DNA of 64,000 nt from Bacillota bacterium (GTDB lineage Bacteria > Bacillota > Clostridia > Acetivibrionales > Acetivibrionaceae): NCBI GenBank assembly GCA_023421115.1, contig JAEZUI010000154.1, positions 1-64,000 of the forward strand, written 5' to 3'. Positions 35,124-43,635 of this stretch are shown one piece after another (within the stretch, counting starts at the first letter, position 1; each line of letters begins with the position of its first letter). Below the pieces are notes generated by a model that was given only the letters and a program-made list of their open reading frames with translations, made no database searches and was not told the DNA's origin. Made by a program: the position numbers and the translations under genes.

Positions 35124-35609
35124 TTAATTTTTAATTGTCATCAAATAAAATGCTATGTAAGAAAAAATACCTCCTGCACAGAAAAACGGTGCAAGAGGCA
35201 GTGTCATACTACTAATTCTATTATTGCTATTATGATATCTTAAGCATAATCCAAAAATCAAAGCCATTGTAAGCGAAAGGATACTATGTAATGTGCCAAA
35301 AGTAATCCCTAGCACAAACCCACAAGCTGCCATCAGCTTTATATCACCGCCACCCATTGAAAAACCACTGTCTTTTTTAATAAAGATTGCTGCAAGTAGG
35401 TACGGCAATCCTGTCATAATAAAACCAATAACTGCATTCCATGGATTTATGGCTAAAAACCCAGTTGATAGAATAAGCACTATAATGGTGTCAGGTATTT
35501 CTCTTTTTCTTAGATCCCATAAAGCAGCGAATATAAGGAATACAGCAAATAAGTATCCCTTTAATATCAACACATTCATTTTTTTGAATTTGCTCCTTCC
35601 TTTTATCAT
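35124..35609 (-). CDS. tadV: TadV/CpaA-type prepilin peptidase
   Basis: The 161-aa membrane protein has the two catalytic aspartates of A24 peptidases: FAALWDLRKREIPD (first Asp) and SMGGGDIKLMAACG (GxGD). It is short, as usual for TadV, without a methylase domain. It should cleave the pilin-like proteins at 28910 and 37229. The longest start overlaps the preceding gene; an internal ATG eleven codons later is an alternative. Confidence 0.8.
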   Translation of the reverse strand: MIKGRSKFKKMNVLILKGYLFAVFLIFAALWDLRKREIPDTIIVLILSTGFLAINPWNAVIGFIMTGLPYLLAAIFIKKDSGFSMGGGDIKLMAACGFVLGITFGTLHSILSLTMALIFGLCLRYHNSNNRISSMTLPLAPFFCAGGIFSYIAFYLMTIKN

Positions 35610-35941
35610 TTGCTCTTTCTGTCAATCATGCCCCATTCATCACCGTAAGTATATGTATAATACTTCTGACTTCGTGCAAAACGAACCATGTTCTGAACCT
35701 GGTCTACAACAGATAGATTGGTCTGATCCTTAGTTGTCATCATCACTGAGCCGATTATACCAGCTAAAATACATACCATTGTTGGTGCCACACTATGTGA
35801 AAATATCCATATGATAAAAGCAACCATTCCAGCTGCTAGTGAACCTATTACAGACTGCAAAAGTTGCTTCCTTCCAAAACCAGAAAAGATTTCCGTTTCG
35901 GTTTTTACTCCCATTGGGATATAAAGCTTCTCTTCCATCAT
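35606..35941 (-). CDS. PrgI/TcpE-like type IV secretion membrane protein
   Basis: The 111-aa protein begins MMEEKLYIPMGVKTETEIFS, then two membrane helices (about 33-75) and a positively charged tail with YYTYTYGDEW. This IP-then-two-helix layout is that of PrgI/TcpE-type T4SS subunits (VirB3-like). It lies between the T4SS membrane genes and the prepilin peptidase. Confidence 0.6.
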   Translation of the reverse strand: MMEEKLYIPMGVKTETEIFSGFGRKQLLQSVIGSLAAGMVAFIIWIFSHSVAPTMVCILAGIIGSVMMTTKDQTNLSVVDQVQNMVRFARSQKYYTYTYGDEWGMIDRKSK

Positions 35942-35951
35942 ATCCTCCTCA

Positions 35952-36164
35952 CTAACTCTTGTAATAATACAAAATTAAATCCTTAATCTGCCAGATACTT
36001 TCGGCAATAATATAGAAAATCACTGTGTTCTTAGCTCTTTCTCTATATTGAGTTGACTCTTCTTCGGCAGCAGATAATCGAACCATGCAATAAATAAATC
36101 TTGCAACGGCTCCAATTCTAATAAGACTGATTAATGCAATGGAAACATCGTCAATAGTCACCAC
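35952..36164 (-). CDS. Small membrane protein of the transfer operon
   Basis: The 70-aa protein has hydrophobic helices at both ends and a central charged EEESTQYRER segment. No family name is assigned. It is encoded between VirB6-like and PrgI-like genes and probably belongs to the secretion channel. Confidence 0.6.
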   Translation of the reverse strand: MVTIDDVSIALISLIRIGAVARFIYCMVRLSAAEEESTQYRERAKNTVIFYIIAESIWQIKDLILYYYKS

Positions 36165-36212
36165 TGCCTAAGCACCACCTTTTCAATAAAATTCATTTCA
36201 TAGCAACATCCT

Positions 36213-37046
36213 TTACTTTGCAAGATTCTTAGCCATACCTACGAGCCTTACACTATGATAAATATTATTTATAACTCCCGTTCCACCACCACCAGTTGCA
36301 ATCAGAAATTCCTGTAAGAATTTTGGTGTTTTGATCGCTAGCACCATACAAGCTACTCCCCAAAAAATATGCATATTTATCATGAGTCCAACACCTAATT
36401 TCGCCAGAGATATCTGAATAACAATTGCTAAAGTTGATTGAAAAAATTTATTGATATACGACTTGAAGACTCCCTTGTCGTTATCTAAAAGACCAACACA
36501 TGCCATTGGAATTCCAATCCTAAGGATTAAAATTTCCAAACCTCTCATAAGAAATTGAAAGTAAAGCATAAAGTAGCATATTAAAAATATCAGACCAAAT
36601 ATAGCCGTTACCAATCCTAAAGATGAGATGCCAGTTACCCATACCTGCCAATCAAAATCTGTAGCTACTCCAATTGTTGTGAGAATTTGATTTGTCATGT
36701 CTTCAACAATACCACCAAGCCAACCATAAAGTGTTGGAAAACATATGGCTACTGCCAAAGCTCTTAGAAAATTGGTCAAAAGGTATAAAGGTTCTTCATC
36801 TGCATCCCCATCAGTCCACATGACATAAATTTCAAAACCCTTTTTTAGAAACTTCAAAACTATCAAAGACACCCCAAATCCAAATGTTACATCAAACAAG
36901 GTTTCTGCCAGATTTACACCGGATACAACTGTCATATACTTTTCAGAATATAGTGTCATAGGCACTATATTCGTCAAGAAGCTGTCAATATATACTATAG
37001 AGCCATTAAGCAGGGCAATAATGAGCACTATTAAAATTGCTTCCAA
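36213..37046 (-). CDS. VirB6/TrbL-like polytopic membrane protein
   Basis: The 277-aa protein has about six hydrophobic segments and a GGGGTG glycine run near the C-terminus, the layout of VirB6/TrbL-like channel proteins of clostridial ICEs. It follows the structured spacer at 37089-37217. Its role in the inner-membrane T4SS channel is inferred from topology and position. Confidence 0.7.
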   Translation of the reverse strand: MEAILIVLIIALLNGSIVYIDSFLTNIVPMTLYSEKYMTVVSGVNLAETLFDVTFGFGVSLIVLKFLKKGFEIYVMWTDGDADEEPLYLLTNFLRALAVAICFPTLYGWLGGIVEDMTNQILTTIGVATDFDWQVWVTGISSLGLVTAIFGLIFLICYFMLYFQFLMRGLEILILRIGIPMACVGLLDNDKGVFKSYINKFFQSTLAIVIQISLAKLGVGLMINMHIFWGVACMVLAIKTPKFLQEFLIATGGGGTGVINNIYHSVRLVGMAKNLAK

Positions 37047-37088
37047 ACTTCCTCCACCCCTTTCAATGGAGTAAATATTTTACTAAAC

Positions 37089-37217
37089 AAGGCGATGTAT
37101 AAGGTGATTCCAATAAAACAACTGGTCAATGGGTGTTTCAAAAAATCTGATTTTATTGGGTTTGGTACTATATAAATTGACTAATGAATTTTTTTTTAAC
37201 ACCTAAAACATCGCCTT
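37089..37217. repeat. Nested inverted repeats between pilin-like and VirB6-like genes
   Basis: An outer 18-base pair of arms (37089-37106 and 37200-37217, three mismatches, core AAGGCGATGT/ACATCGCCTT) encloses a second pair, CCAATAAAA (37110-37118) and TTTTATTGG (37151-37159). On the minus strand the promoter-proximal arm is soon followed by a run of A, not T, so it is not a simple terminator. It may be an attenuator, a transcript-stabilising hairpin, or a MITE-like insertion of about 130 bases. Confidence 0.5.
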
Positions 37218-37228
37218 ATGAAGAAAAC

Positions 37229-37492
37229 TTATCCTTTGTAATTAAACATGTCTTTAATTTTCTGAGTAATGGCTGGCAGTACTGTTCCATTTAGTACCAG
37301 ATACAGACCTGCAAGAATCAAAGCTCCAAGTACAATAGAAATTAATACAGTTACTGCAACATCAAGCGTGCCTTGTCCATCTTTGTTATAAATTGCTTTC
37401 CTTGTTCTTTCAAACAAATTAGATAATTTACATCTTGCATCAAGTGCTAATAAAATAGATTTGTTTTTGGCGTTTTTCATAAATTTACTCAT
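37229..37492 (-). CDS. Candidate Flp/Tad major pilin (DUF6133-like)
   Basis: The 87-aa protein has a charged leader, then YNKDGQGTLDVAVTVLISIV followed by more hydrophobic residues. Cleavage after Gly would give QGTLD with an acidic residue at +5 and a long hydrophobic helix, the hallmark of type IVb/Flp pilins. Size fits a major pilin after processing. It precedes the structured spacer, consistent with separate dosage control. I recall similar ICE proteins as DUF6133. Confidence 0.65.
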   Translation of the reverse strand: MSKFMKNAKNKSILLALDARCKLSNLFERTRKAIYNKDGQGTLDVAVTVLISIVLGALILAGLYLVLNGTVLPAITQKIKDMFNYKG

Positions 37493-37564
37493 TTTGAGCC
37501 TCCTGAAAATAATATTTTTGTAGTAAAAATAATAAAAGCCATGGCATAAACATGACTGTTTGAA

Positions 37565-37921
37565 CTACTTGTAGTAACCAATAATCAGATTTAGTGTTGC
37601 AGACCCTACAACTGCACCAAGGCATGAAACAATTGCAACCACAATTCGGTCATTCCACTTTTTCTGGTCCATTTCATCAGCCGCCGATCTGCGTATACAA
37701 AAATAAATAATAAGCAGCCCTGAAACAACTGGTGCAAGAACCATAAGCCAAGTAGTCACATCTCCAATCAACTTCTCTGTTCCTGTTACTACCTTACTGT
37801 CTTTAATTCCGTCAGCATATACTGGCATATTGCTAAGAATCAAAAAAGCAAGTGTAGTCATTCCCACACTTGCCTTTTTCCAAAGACCTGTAGCTTTTGT
37901 TTTTAATTTTTCGGTATTCAC
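37565..37921 (-). CDS. VirB2/TrbC-like conjugal pilin
   Basis: The 118-aa protein has a long signal peptide (KKASVGMTTLAFLILSNMPVYADG) and then two membrane helices separated by a charged RRSAADEMDQKKW loop. This is the topology of VirB2/TrbC-type T4SS pilins. It lies just downstream of the VirD4 ATPase gene. Confidence 0.65.
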   Translation of the reverse strand: MNTEKLKTKATGLWKKASVGMTTLAFLILSNMPVYADGIKDSKVVTGTEKLIGDVTTWLMVLAPVVSGLLIIYFCIRRSAADEMDQKKWNDRIVVAIVSCLGAVVGSATLNLIIGYYK

Positions 37922-37969
37922 AAAATTACCCTCCTGTCAGATTTTTTGTCACTCTTTTTTATTAGATTT

Positions 37970-39499
37970 CTATTCAAAATCACCCTCACTACTTACATAA
38001 GCACCACCTCCTTTATCTGCTACTTGTTGTATTTTTCTTATAATGTCTTTTTGATAGTAAATCCAGATGTTCCATAATGCTATTTCTTCATGCATATCCG
38101 TTATTACCGGACGGCTTTTCTCCTTCTCCTCTCTTAACCTGCGATTATGTTCCTTATCTCCAAGTCCAAGCATTTTATTAAAATGCCATTCTGATAAATC
38201 AGGAGAATACATAATTGCAGGATGTGTTCTTGAGGTTACAATTTGATAAGGTCTTCTTATACGCCTTACCTCATCAACATTTAAGAGCTTTCGTTCAATC
38301 AAACTAATACTGTGAGAACTAGACGGTGTAGTAAATTTGGCATGGTTTGCAGAAAGCTGATAGCTCGAAACAGTGTATGTACCAAGCTTTTCAGATATCT
38401 CTCTTAATGTATCCATATCATCCGACTGTAAATAGACCCAAGTCTGACAATTGGCTTTAATAGTATCTGAAGTATTTTCATCATACTTCTCTTTTAATTG
38501 TGAAAACGACTGAATGAAGAGATTAAACCTTATTCCCCTTCCTCCACCAACAGTCAACTTATTTGTAAAATCAGTGATCGTTGTAAAATTTCCAAACTCT
38601 TCAAGCATAAAATTTACTCTCTGAAATAACCGTCCACCCCTGCTATCCGCTAAATTTGCCAATAATTCATACTGTTGTGAAACAACAAGGGATGCAACCG
38701 AATAAAATGTAGTTTTTTCATCAGGCAGGATTATATAAAGTACTTGTTTCTTATGACCAATATCCTGCAATTGAAAGTCACTTTTATGGGTAATTGCATA
38801 GATAGATTTGCTGGTAAACAAACGAAGTGTAGTTAACGCCGAAGTATAAAAACTTCCCCTTGTCCTGCTTGGAGCCACATCAGAAATTGAGAGCAGTGCT
38901 TTTGCAGGATGTGAAGATGAAAGCTTCTTAACATATTCAAGGAGTGGCATTTTATTACCAATGGTTTTTACCATTTCAGCAATAAACCAATAAACATTGG
39001 TTAGATTTTGGTATTCTGGACGATGCTTATTATCACAGACAACACAAAGAATTGATGCTGCAATTATTGAGCATTCCCCATTTGTCCAGATTTTCTCTCC
39101 TTCCGCTTTACCAACAAGGCTATTTGTCAGATCCCATGCCAGCATTTCTGCTTTGTCAGTATCACCATCTTTTACTGCGTTTATAATGGGTTGTAGTATA
39201 TTGTATCTATGGCTTTTGGAAGGATTTTTGAAGTCTAAAGTCAGCACTTCATAGCCATGCTTTTCAAGAAATTTTGATGTATAGTGAAAAAGTTCTGCTT
39301 TGGGATCACTAATTACAATAGATTCTCCTGCAAGTCCCAATGCACAAATGGATTGAATTACAAGGCATCGGGTTTTACCGGAACGGGTTGCTCCGATGCA
39401 TAGTAGATGGCTGTCTTCTCCAACATAATAGATGCGTTCTTTGTTTCCTTCTTTCTTTAGACCAATGACAACACCTCCTTGTGATGTAATGGTGGACAT
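37970..39499 (-). CDS. virD4: VirD4/TraG-type coupling protein ATPase, lacking its N-terminal anchor
   Basis: The 509-aa protein begins MSTITSQGGVVIGLKKEGNK, immediately followed by LCIGATRSGKTR (Walker A near 35). The later FMLEEFGNF Walker B (about 297) and SYQLSANHAKF region are typical of VirD4/TraG. ATG 39499 has a GGAG site about nine bases upstream. Relatives I recall have an N-terminal membrane domain before this point; here the matching piece is a separate gene at 41871, on the far side of accessory genes. The coupling protein selects relaxase-DNA for transfer. Confidence 0.85.
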   Translation of the reverse strand: MSTITSQGGVVIGLKKEGNKERIYYVGEDSHLLCIGATRSGKTRCLVIQSICALGLAGESIVISDPKAELFHYTSKFLEKHGYEVLTLDFKNPSKSHRYNILQPIINAVKDGDTDKAEMLAWDLTNSLVGKAEGEKIWTNGECSIIAASILCVVCDNKHRPEYQNLTNVYWFIAEMVKTIGNKMPLLEYVKKLSSSHPAKALLSISDVAPSRTRGSFYTSALTTLRLFTSKSIYAITHKSDFQLQDIGHKKQVLYIILPDEKTTFYSVASLVVSQQYELLANLADSRGGRLFQRVNFMLEEFGNFTTITDFTNKLTVGGGRGIRFNLFIQSFSQLKEKYDENTSDTIKANCQTWVYLQSDDMDTLREISEKLGTYTVSSYQLSANHAKFTTPSSSHSISLIERKLLNVDEVRRIRRPYQIVTSRTHPAIMYSPDLSEWHFNKMLGLGDKEHNRRLREEKEKSRPVITDMHEEIALWNIWIYYQKDIIRKIQQVADKGGGAYVSSEGDFE

Positions 39500-39605
39500 A
39501 AGGCATCAGCTCCTTTCGTAGGTTGTGATTATTTAATTGAAGTGGAAATCTTATTTTGGTAAAATACTGATATAAAGTTTCTATCGCTAAGAAGGTGTAT
39601 TTATT

Positions 39606-39905
39606 TTGAAAGTGTTTAAAAAGAAAGTCCGTGAGATTACTGTTAATAGAATAGAGTTTTATTATATTGTTATTGAAAATTCCAATGATGTAATTTTTCG
39701 CTCTTATCCTAAAAGTCTAAAATCCTCATGCTTTGAAGCATATTTTGACTGGAAAGACACATGGGATATTACACTATATAAACCTAGCGTAGCTTCAAAA
39801 TTAATAAAATATGCCTTGGATAATGGATGGCATTGCCTTGAACCTAATCAACACCTTAAAGTTCATTATGATTGTACATTTGCAGATTTAGATATAAAGG
39901 ACTAG
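39606..39905 (+). CDS. Unknown accessory protein, diverged paralogue of the next gene
   Basis: The 99-aa protein has the pattern REITVNRIEFYYIVIENSND and a C-terminal SKLIKYALDNGW segment. The following 118-aa protein has the equivalent IIVEGIEFRWNV and NRVIRKVIEHVG, so the two look like tandem diverged copies. Plus-strand orientation inside a minus-strand ICE block marks it as cargo. The start at 39606 is the first ATG-like codon in the frame (TTG), with AAGGTG upstream. Function unknown. Confidence 0.6.
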   Translation: MKVFKKKVREITVNRIEFYYIVIENSNDVIFRSYPKSLKSSCFEAYFDWKDTWDITLYKPSVASKLIKYALDNGWHCLEPNQHLKVHYDCTFADLDIKD

Positions 39906-39911
39906 GAGTGT

Positions 39912-40268
39912 TTGTTTATGGCTGCTAATAAAAAAGGAAGTAGGAAAATAATTGTTGAAGGAATCGAATTTCGCTGGAATGTAACAGGTAATGATGAATG
40001 TATAACCATTGTTATTTGGGCTGATAGAACAGACAGCTTAAAGCTTTTTGGTAATTTGGAGTATCATAATGAATTTAAACAAACATCTTTTGGAAAAAGT
40101 TACTGTCAAGCTGCTACAAGCCAAATTATTGTAACTAATAGAGTTATCAGGAAAGTAATTGAGCATGTCGGAATTGAAAAGATTCTTAATACAAAAGGAC
40201 AATTTAACTTAGGGCATATAGAAATTATATATGACATAAATAACGCTTTAAGAATGCAGTATAAGTAA
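39912..40268 (+). CDS. Unknown accessory protein, paralogue of the preceding gene
   Basis: The 118-aa protein begins with a poor site for its first start; an ATG at 39918 preceded by AGGAG (39905-39909) is likely. It shares with the preceding gene a beta-strand pair around IEF and a helix near the C-terminus. A small alpha/beta fold is likely. Lone small genes like this in ICE cargo are often immunity proteins, but nothing here proves it. Confidence 0.6.
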   Translation: MFMAANKKGSRKIIVEGIEFRWNVTGNDECITIVIWADRTDSLKLFGNLEYHNEFKQTSFGKSYCQAATSQIIVTNRVIRKVIEHVGIEKILNTKGQFNLGHIEIIYDINNALRMQYK

Positions 40269-40292
40269 ATTTAAATAGGAGAACAATTTGAT

Positions 40293-40664
40293 ATGAGTTT
40301 AATGGTTTATATACTCCCCAAAGACAATACCCTCGACATAAGTTATATAGAAAAAGAAATACAGCCACAATATAACTTCTTATTTGGCGTGGAAATCTGG
40401 AGAAAAAGTTTCTGGGGCAGCGATAAAATAAAAGATATAGGCTGCAAATTATTACATACTCTTAAAGATACAGATATCTACGCTTTCGATGCTGATATTG
40501 AAGTTTTAAAAAACGACTTAAATCTAGTATTGGAAAAAATCACTGAACTTACCAACGGTTCTGACGCTTATAGAGAGCAAGTTGAGTTTCGTGTAAAAAA
40601 TGCCCTAGAAGCAATAAGAGTAGCTCAAGTTCATAGTGATATAGTGGGTGTATACATTGGCTAA
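40293..40664 (+). CDS. Unknown 123-aa accessory protein
   Basis: The protein is soluble, with an N-terminal SLMVYILPKD strand, an FGVEIWRKSFWG segment and a helical C-terminal half ending VHSDIVGVYIG. AGGAGAA lies upstream of ATG 40293. No family is recognised. It is the third gene of the plus-strand accessory cluster and resembles immunity-type proteins in size and composition. Confidence 0.6.
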   Translation: MSLMVYILPKDNTLDISYIEKEIQPQYNFLFGVEIWRKSFWGSDKIKDIGCKLLHTLKDTDIYAFDADIEVLKNDLNLVLEKITELTNGSDAYREQVEFRVKNALEAIRVAQVHSDIVGVYIG

Positions 40665-40700
40665 CCAAGTCTATATGGATAACCATTTAAAATAGCCTAT

Positions 40701-41858
40701 TTAACTTTGCTTCAAACTGTCCATTTTTTCTCTAAGCCATTTTTTCACTATTTGCTGTTCTGCTGTTCCAGCATATTGATTCAATTTCATTAAAAGTGCA
40801 TTACCTCTTTCATCAACTATATTGACATCAGCATAATTATCTATAACAAGCTGTACTATTTCAAGATTTCCATAGCAAGCAGCGTGATCTAATACAGAAA
40901 ACACTGAAGCTCTATCTATGTCATATTGTTGAAACATAACTTTGATTACTTCAAGATAACCACACTCTGCTGCATTTTCCAAGGCACTATGATTTGCATT
41001 TTTTACAGATTTCACAAAAATATCTGGTTTATGTTTTAGTAGCATAAGTGCTTTTTGTTGATCTTGTGCCTTTTTCTCTTCTTTAATGAATCTTCCCAAT
41101 CCAAACAAACCACACACCATCATTAGCGGTGTGAATCCACGGTATTCTTTCAAATTGATATCGCATCCTTTAGAAACTGCATAATCAATAATTTCCTCTA
41201 AATTCTGTGTTGAAAAATAAGAAATGTAATGAAGAATATTTGCTCCAGAATTATCTATATTTAATATATCTGCACCGTGCGAAATTAAATAATCAAAAAT
41301 TTCTTTATTACCACCACATGCAGTCAACAATGAACAACCTGACTCATTACGAAAAGAAAAATCAGTCATTCCGTATCTTTCCAATAACTTTATCGCCTTA
41401 ATACTAAAACGTATTGCAATCCATGCTAGATAAGTTCTTATTTCACCATTTCTCCGATAACAATATCCTTTCTTCAAAAGAAATTCAAGTAATTCATAAT
41501 TTTCATTATTGAGGCATATATATATTAATTTCATGTGCATATATCCACTTTTGTCTTCATAATCAAAATCTGAATTATATTGCAGTAATAATTGAACTAA
41601 GTCTAGGTCATTATTATTAACAGCATGCCATAATGCTGTTGTCCCATCTCCCTTTGTAACATTCACATCAGCACCACTATCTAGGAGACAAAGTGCTGAA
41701 TTGTACTGCCTTTTTTTACAGGCATGCATTAGCAAAGTAGTTCCAGCTTTATTTTGCTTATTTGGTGAAACTCCTTGGTTCAAATTTCTTTGTATTTCAT
41801 CAATTTTGCCTCTTTTAACCGCGCGTTCTATATTCATTATACCCTTTTCCTTATCCAC
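40701..41858 (-). CDS. Ankyrin-repeat protein
   Basis: The 385-aa protein has about nine ankyrin-like repeats. Examples are GTTLLMHACKKRQYNSALCL, GTTALWHAVNNNDLDLVQLL, GFTPLMMVC and HSALENAAECGYLEVIK. No signal peptide or effector domain is seen. It sits between the plus-strand accessory cluster and the VirD4 N-terminal piece, on the minus strand. It may neutralise a protein target or act as an immunity factor; its partner is unknown. Confidence 0.8.
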   Translation of the reverse strand: MDKEKGIMNIERAVKRGKIDEIQRNLNQGVSPNKQNKAGTTLLMHACKKRQYNSALCLLDSGADVNVTKGDGTTALWHAVNNNDLDLVQLLLQYNSDFDYEDKSGYMHMKLIYICLNNENYELLEFLLKKGYCYRRNGEIRTYLAWIAIRFSIKAIKLLERYGMTDFSFRNESGCSLLTACGGNKEIFDYLISHGADILNIDNSGANILHYISYFSTQNLEEIIDYAVSKGCDINLKEYRGFTPLMMVCGLFGLGRFIKEEKKAQDQQKALMLLKHKPDIFVKSVKNANHSALENAAECGYLEVIKVMFQQYDIDRASVFSVLDHAACYGNLEIVQLVIDNYADVNIVDERGNALLMKLNQYAGTAEQQIVKKWLREKMDSLKQS

Positions 41859-41870
41859 AATTACTTAATA

Positions 41871-42293
41871 TCATAAACCTATTTTATCACAATATCCATT
41901 TTCGTTCATATTTTTATTCAAAACAAAACTGTCGAAAACCTTATCTTTCTCTTCATCCTTAAGCCATCTTGCAGACCCATGCTGATATTGACCTACTGGC
42001 ACTGGTGTCCTTATATCCGGAGTTATCTCCACTAAATTGGACTGATATGGTCTCAAATTAGTGAAAAAGAACATTACAGCCATCACAGCCACAAGCCCTT
42101 GAAAGCAAAGGAATAGCATTAGATGTTGCTTACTATTTGCCATACTCTTTAAGCACTCCATAACAGAAAACAACTGTAGAACTTTACTTTGCCTTGATAG
42201 TATCGAATGCACAGAAGTAGTAAAAAGGATATTAACCAATCCACCAATAGTAAAAATCAATGAGCAGATTAATAATTTTACCTTGGTCTTCAT
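41871..42293 (-). CDS. Apparent N-terminal membrane domain of a split VirD4 coupling protein
   Basis: The 140-aa protein has two membrane helices (about 5-27 and 58-78) and then EITPDIRTPVPVGQYQHGSA RWL split by no stop, with KDEEKDKVFDSF after it. In clostridial VirD4/TraG-like proteins I recall this TPVPxGQxQHGxARW segment directly preceding the QGGxVIGL start of the ATPase domain, which here is at 39499. The frame ends at 41871, and accessory genes fill the space. It is either a natural two-subunit coupling protein or a gene interrupted by cargo. Confidence 0.6.
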   Translation of the reverse strand: MKTKVKLLICSLIFTIGGLVNILFTTSVHSILSRQSKVLQLFSVMECLKSMANSKQHLMLFLCFQGLVAVMAVMFFFTNLRPYQSNLVEITPDIRTPVPVGQYQHGSARWLKDEEKDKVFDSFVLNKNMNENGYCDKIGL

Positions 42294-42670
42294 CTTTCAA
42301 ACTCCCCACTTTTATCAATCTCAAGTTCAAAATCAATTTCATTAAAAGTTTCAAATCCTGTATCAATATCTTCATCATCCAACTGCTTTAGTGCATCCTG
42401 CCTAGCAATAAATCCTGGATCAGTAACAATTCCCTGTTCAATCAATTCATCTGCTACTATTGAAGAGGATAAGTCGTCTACAAAACATAGATTTTCACCA
42501 TCTTTTTCTGCCATATCAATAACATTTTGGGGTAACACTTCTTCTGCCATTTTCTTTGGCATCATTATCCCTTTGTGATTGGCACCAACAATTTCATAGA
42601 TACCAATAGCAATTTCTGTGCAAGTAATTATGTTACCCCAAATATTTGCGTTTGGTCTGCTATCCTGCAT
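42290..42670 (-). CDS. Unknown acidic protein of the transfer operon
   Basis: The 126-aa protein has an N-terminal ANIWGNIITCTEIAIGIYEI segment and a strongly acidic C-terminal half (DDEDIDTGFETFNEIDFELE). It overlaps both neighbours by a few bases. No family is recognised; tight coupling to the VirD4 N-terminal gene suggests a transfer accessory role. Confidence 0.6.
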   Translation of the reverse strand: MQDSRPNANIWGNIITCTEIAIGIYEIVGANHKGIMMPKKMAEEVLPQNVIDMAEKDGENLCFVDDLSSSIVADELIEQGIVTDPGFIARQDALKQLDDEDIDTGFETFNEIDFELEIDKSGEFER

Positions 42671-42944
42671 TTATTCCACCCCCATCCACAAACTCCATAT
42701 TTGCTATAAGACTCAGGTATTCTACACCCAGCCTTTCAATCATTTTACACTGGTTTTTTAAAACAATATCTACAGTCTGCTCTGAACAATATTTCATCAT
42801 ATCTTGAATGTATCTACTCACCTCAAATCCAACAGGATTCTTATAATATTGTTCCTCGGTCATATTCTCAAGCTGCTTATTCAGATTGCTTTTATATGCT
42901 AAAAACCTTGCTATAGCAATAACTTGATTACTTTTATTTCTCAT
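42660..42944 (-). CDS. Unknown 94-aa protein of the transfer operon
   Basis: The protein is soluble, helical and basic, beginning MRNKSNQVIAIARFLAYKSN. It overlaps the 126-aa gene and lies three bases from the 227-aa gene. No recognisable domain. Confidence 0.55.
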   Translation of the reverse strand: MRNKSNQVIAIARFLAYKSNLNKQLENMTEEQYYKNPVGFEVSRYIQDMMKYCSEQTVDIVLKNQCKMIERLGVEYLSLIANMEFVDGGGINAG

Positions 42945-42947
42945 AAC

Positions 42948-43631
42948 TCAGCCTCCAATCTCTGCATCTATATCTTGCATAAACTCTTCCTCAAAATCAA
43001 AGTCATAATCCCTGCCTTGAAGTTCCGGAACAATTTCTTCAATCTTTTCAATCATCCGACCGACTGAAAGCATATCATCATTAGAAATGTTATTATCCAG
43101 CAAAGTAAGTTTCACTAGGTTTGAGTGTAAAACCATAAGCTCAGTCTCTGAAAACAAAGCCTTCTCATCTACTAAACCTGATCTTATGGCAAAGTCCTGC
43201 ATAGCTGATTCTTTATTATAGAAAAATTGTCTTTGAAGAGGCTGTTCAGTTTCCTGTGCTATCCGAAAAGTTGAAAATACATATCCAAATAAATGGTGTT
43301 GCTTGCATGCCAGTATGACATTATTATACTGAGTCAGTTTCACAGCCCCATTTTTAAGTCTTTCCTCATTATCAGTATAAGGACACTCTGTGCATATACC
43401 AACCTCTACAGCTGTTTTTCTCGCTGTCTCATCAATAAGGTTCAACACTTTATCTTTTACAGACACAAATGGATTTCTCTCAATTGTATCTGCTTTTGTA
43501 TAGAACGCTATGAGTTGATTTTTATAGTAAACATCTGCAAGATAATCTGAAGAAGTCGACCTTTTGACCTCAAAACCTCTCCTTGCAAGTTGTTCAAAAA
43601 AACTTTTATAAAAGTCCATTTTAGTAAGCAT
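42948..43631 (-). CDS. Unknown 227-aa ICE protein
   Basis: The protein begins MLTKMDFYKSFFEQLARRGF. Its middle (TQYNNVILACKQHHLFGYVF, then RQFFYNKESAMQDFAIRSGL) resembles a conserved family of Firmicutes ICE proteins of unknown role. A CTECPYTD motif may bind metal. It stands between the Cys-rich gene and the small transfer genes. Confidence 0.65.
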   Translation of the reverse strand: MLTKMDFYKSFFEQLARRGFEVKRSTSSDYLADVYYKNQLIAFYTKADTIERNPFVSVKDKVLNLIDETARKTAVEVGICTECPYTDNEERLKNGAVKLTQYNNVILACKQHHLFGYVFSTFRIAQETEQPLQRQFFYNKESAMQDFAIRSGLVDEKALFSETELMVLHSNLVKLTLLDNNISNDDMLSVGRMIEKIEEIVPELQGRDYDFDFEEEFMQDIDAEIGG

Positions 43632-43635
43632 TGAA

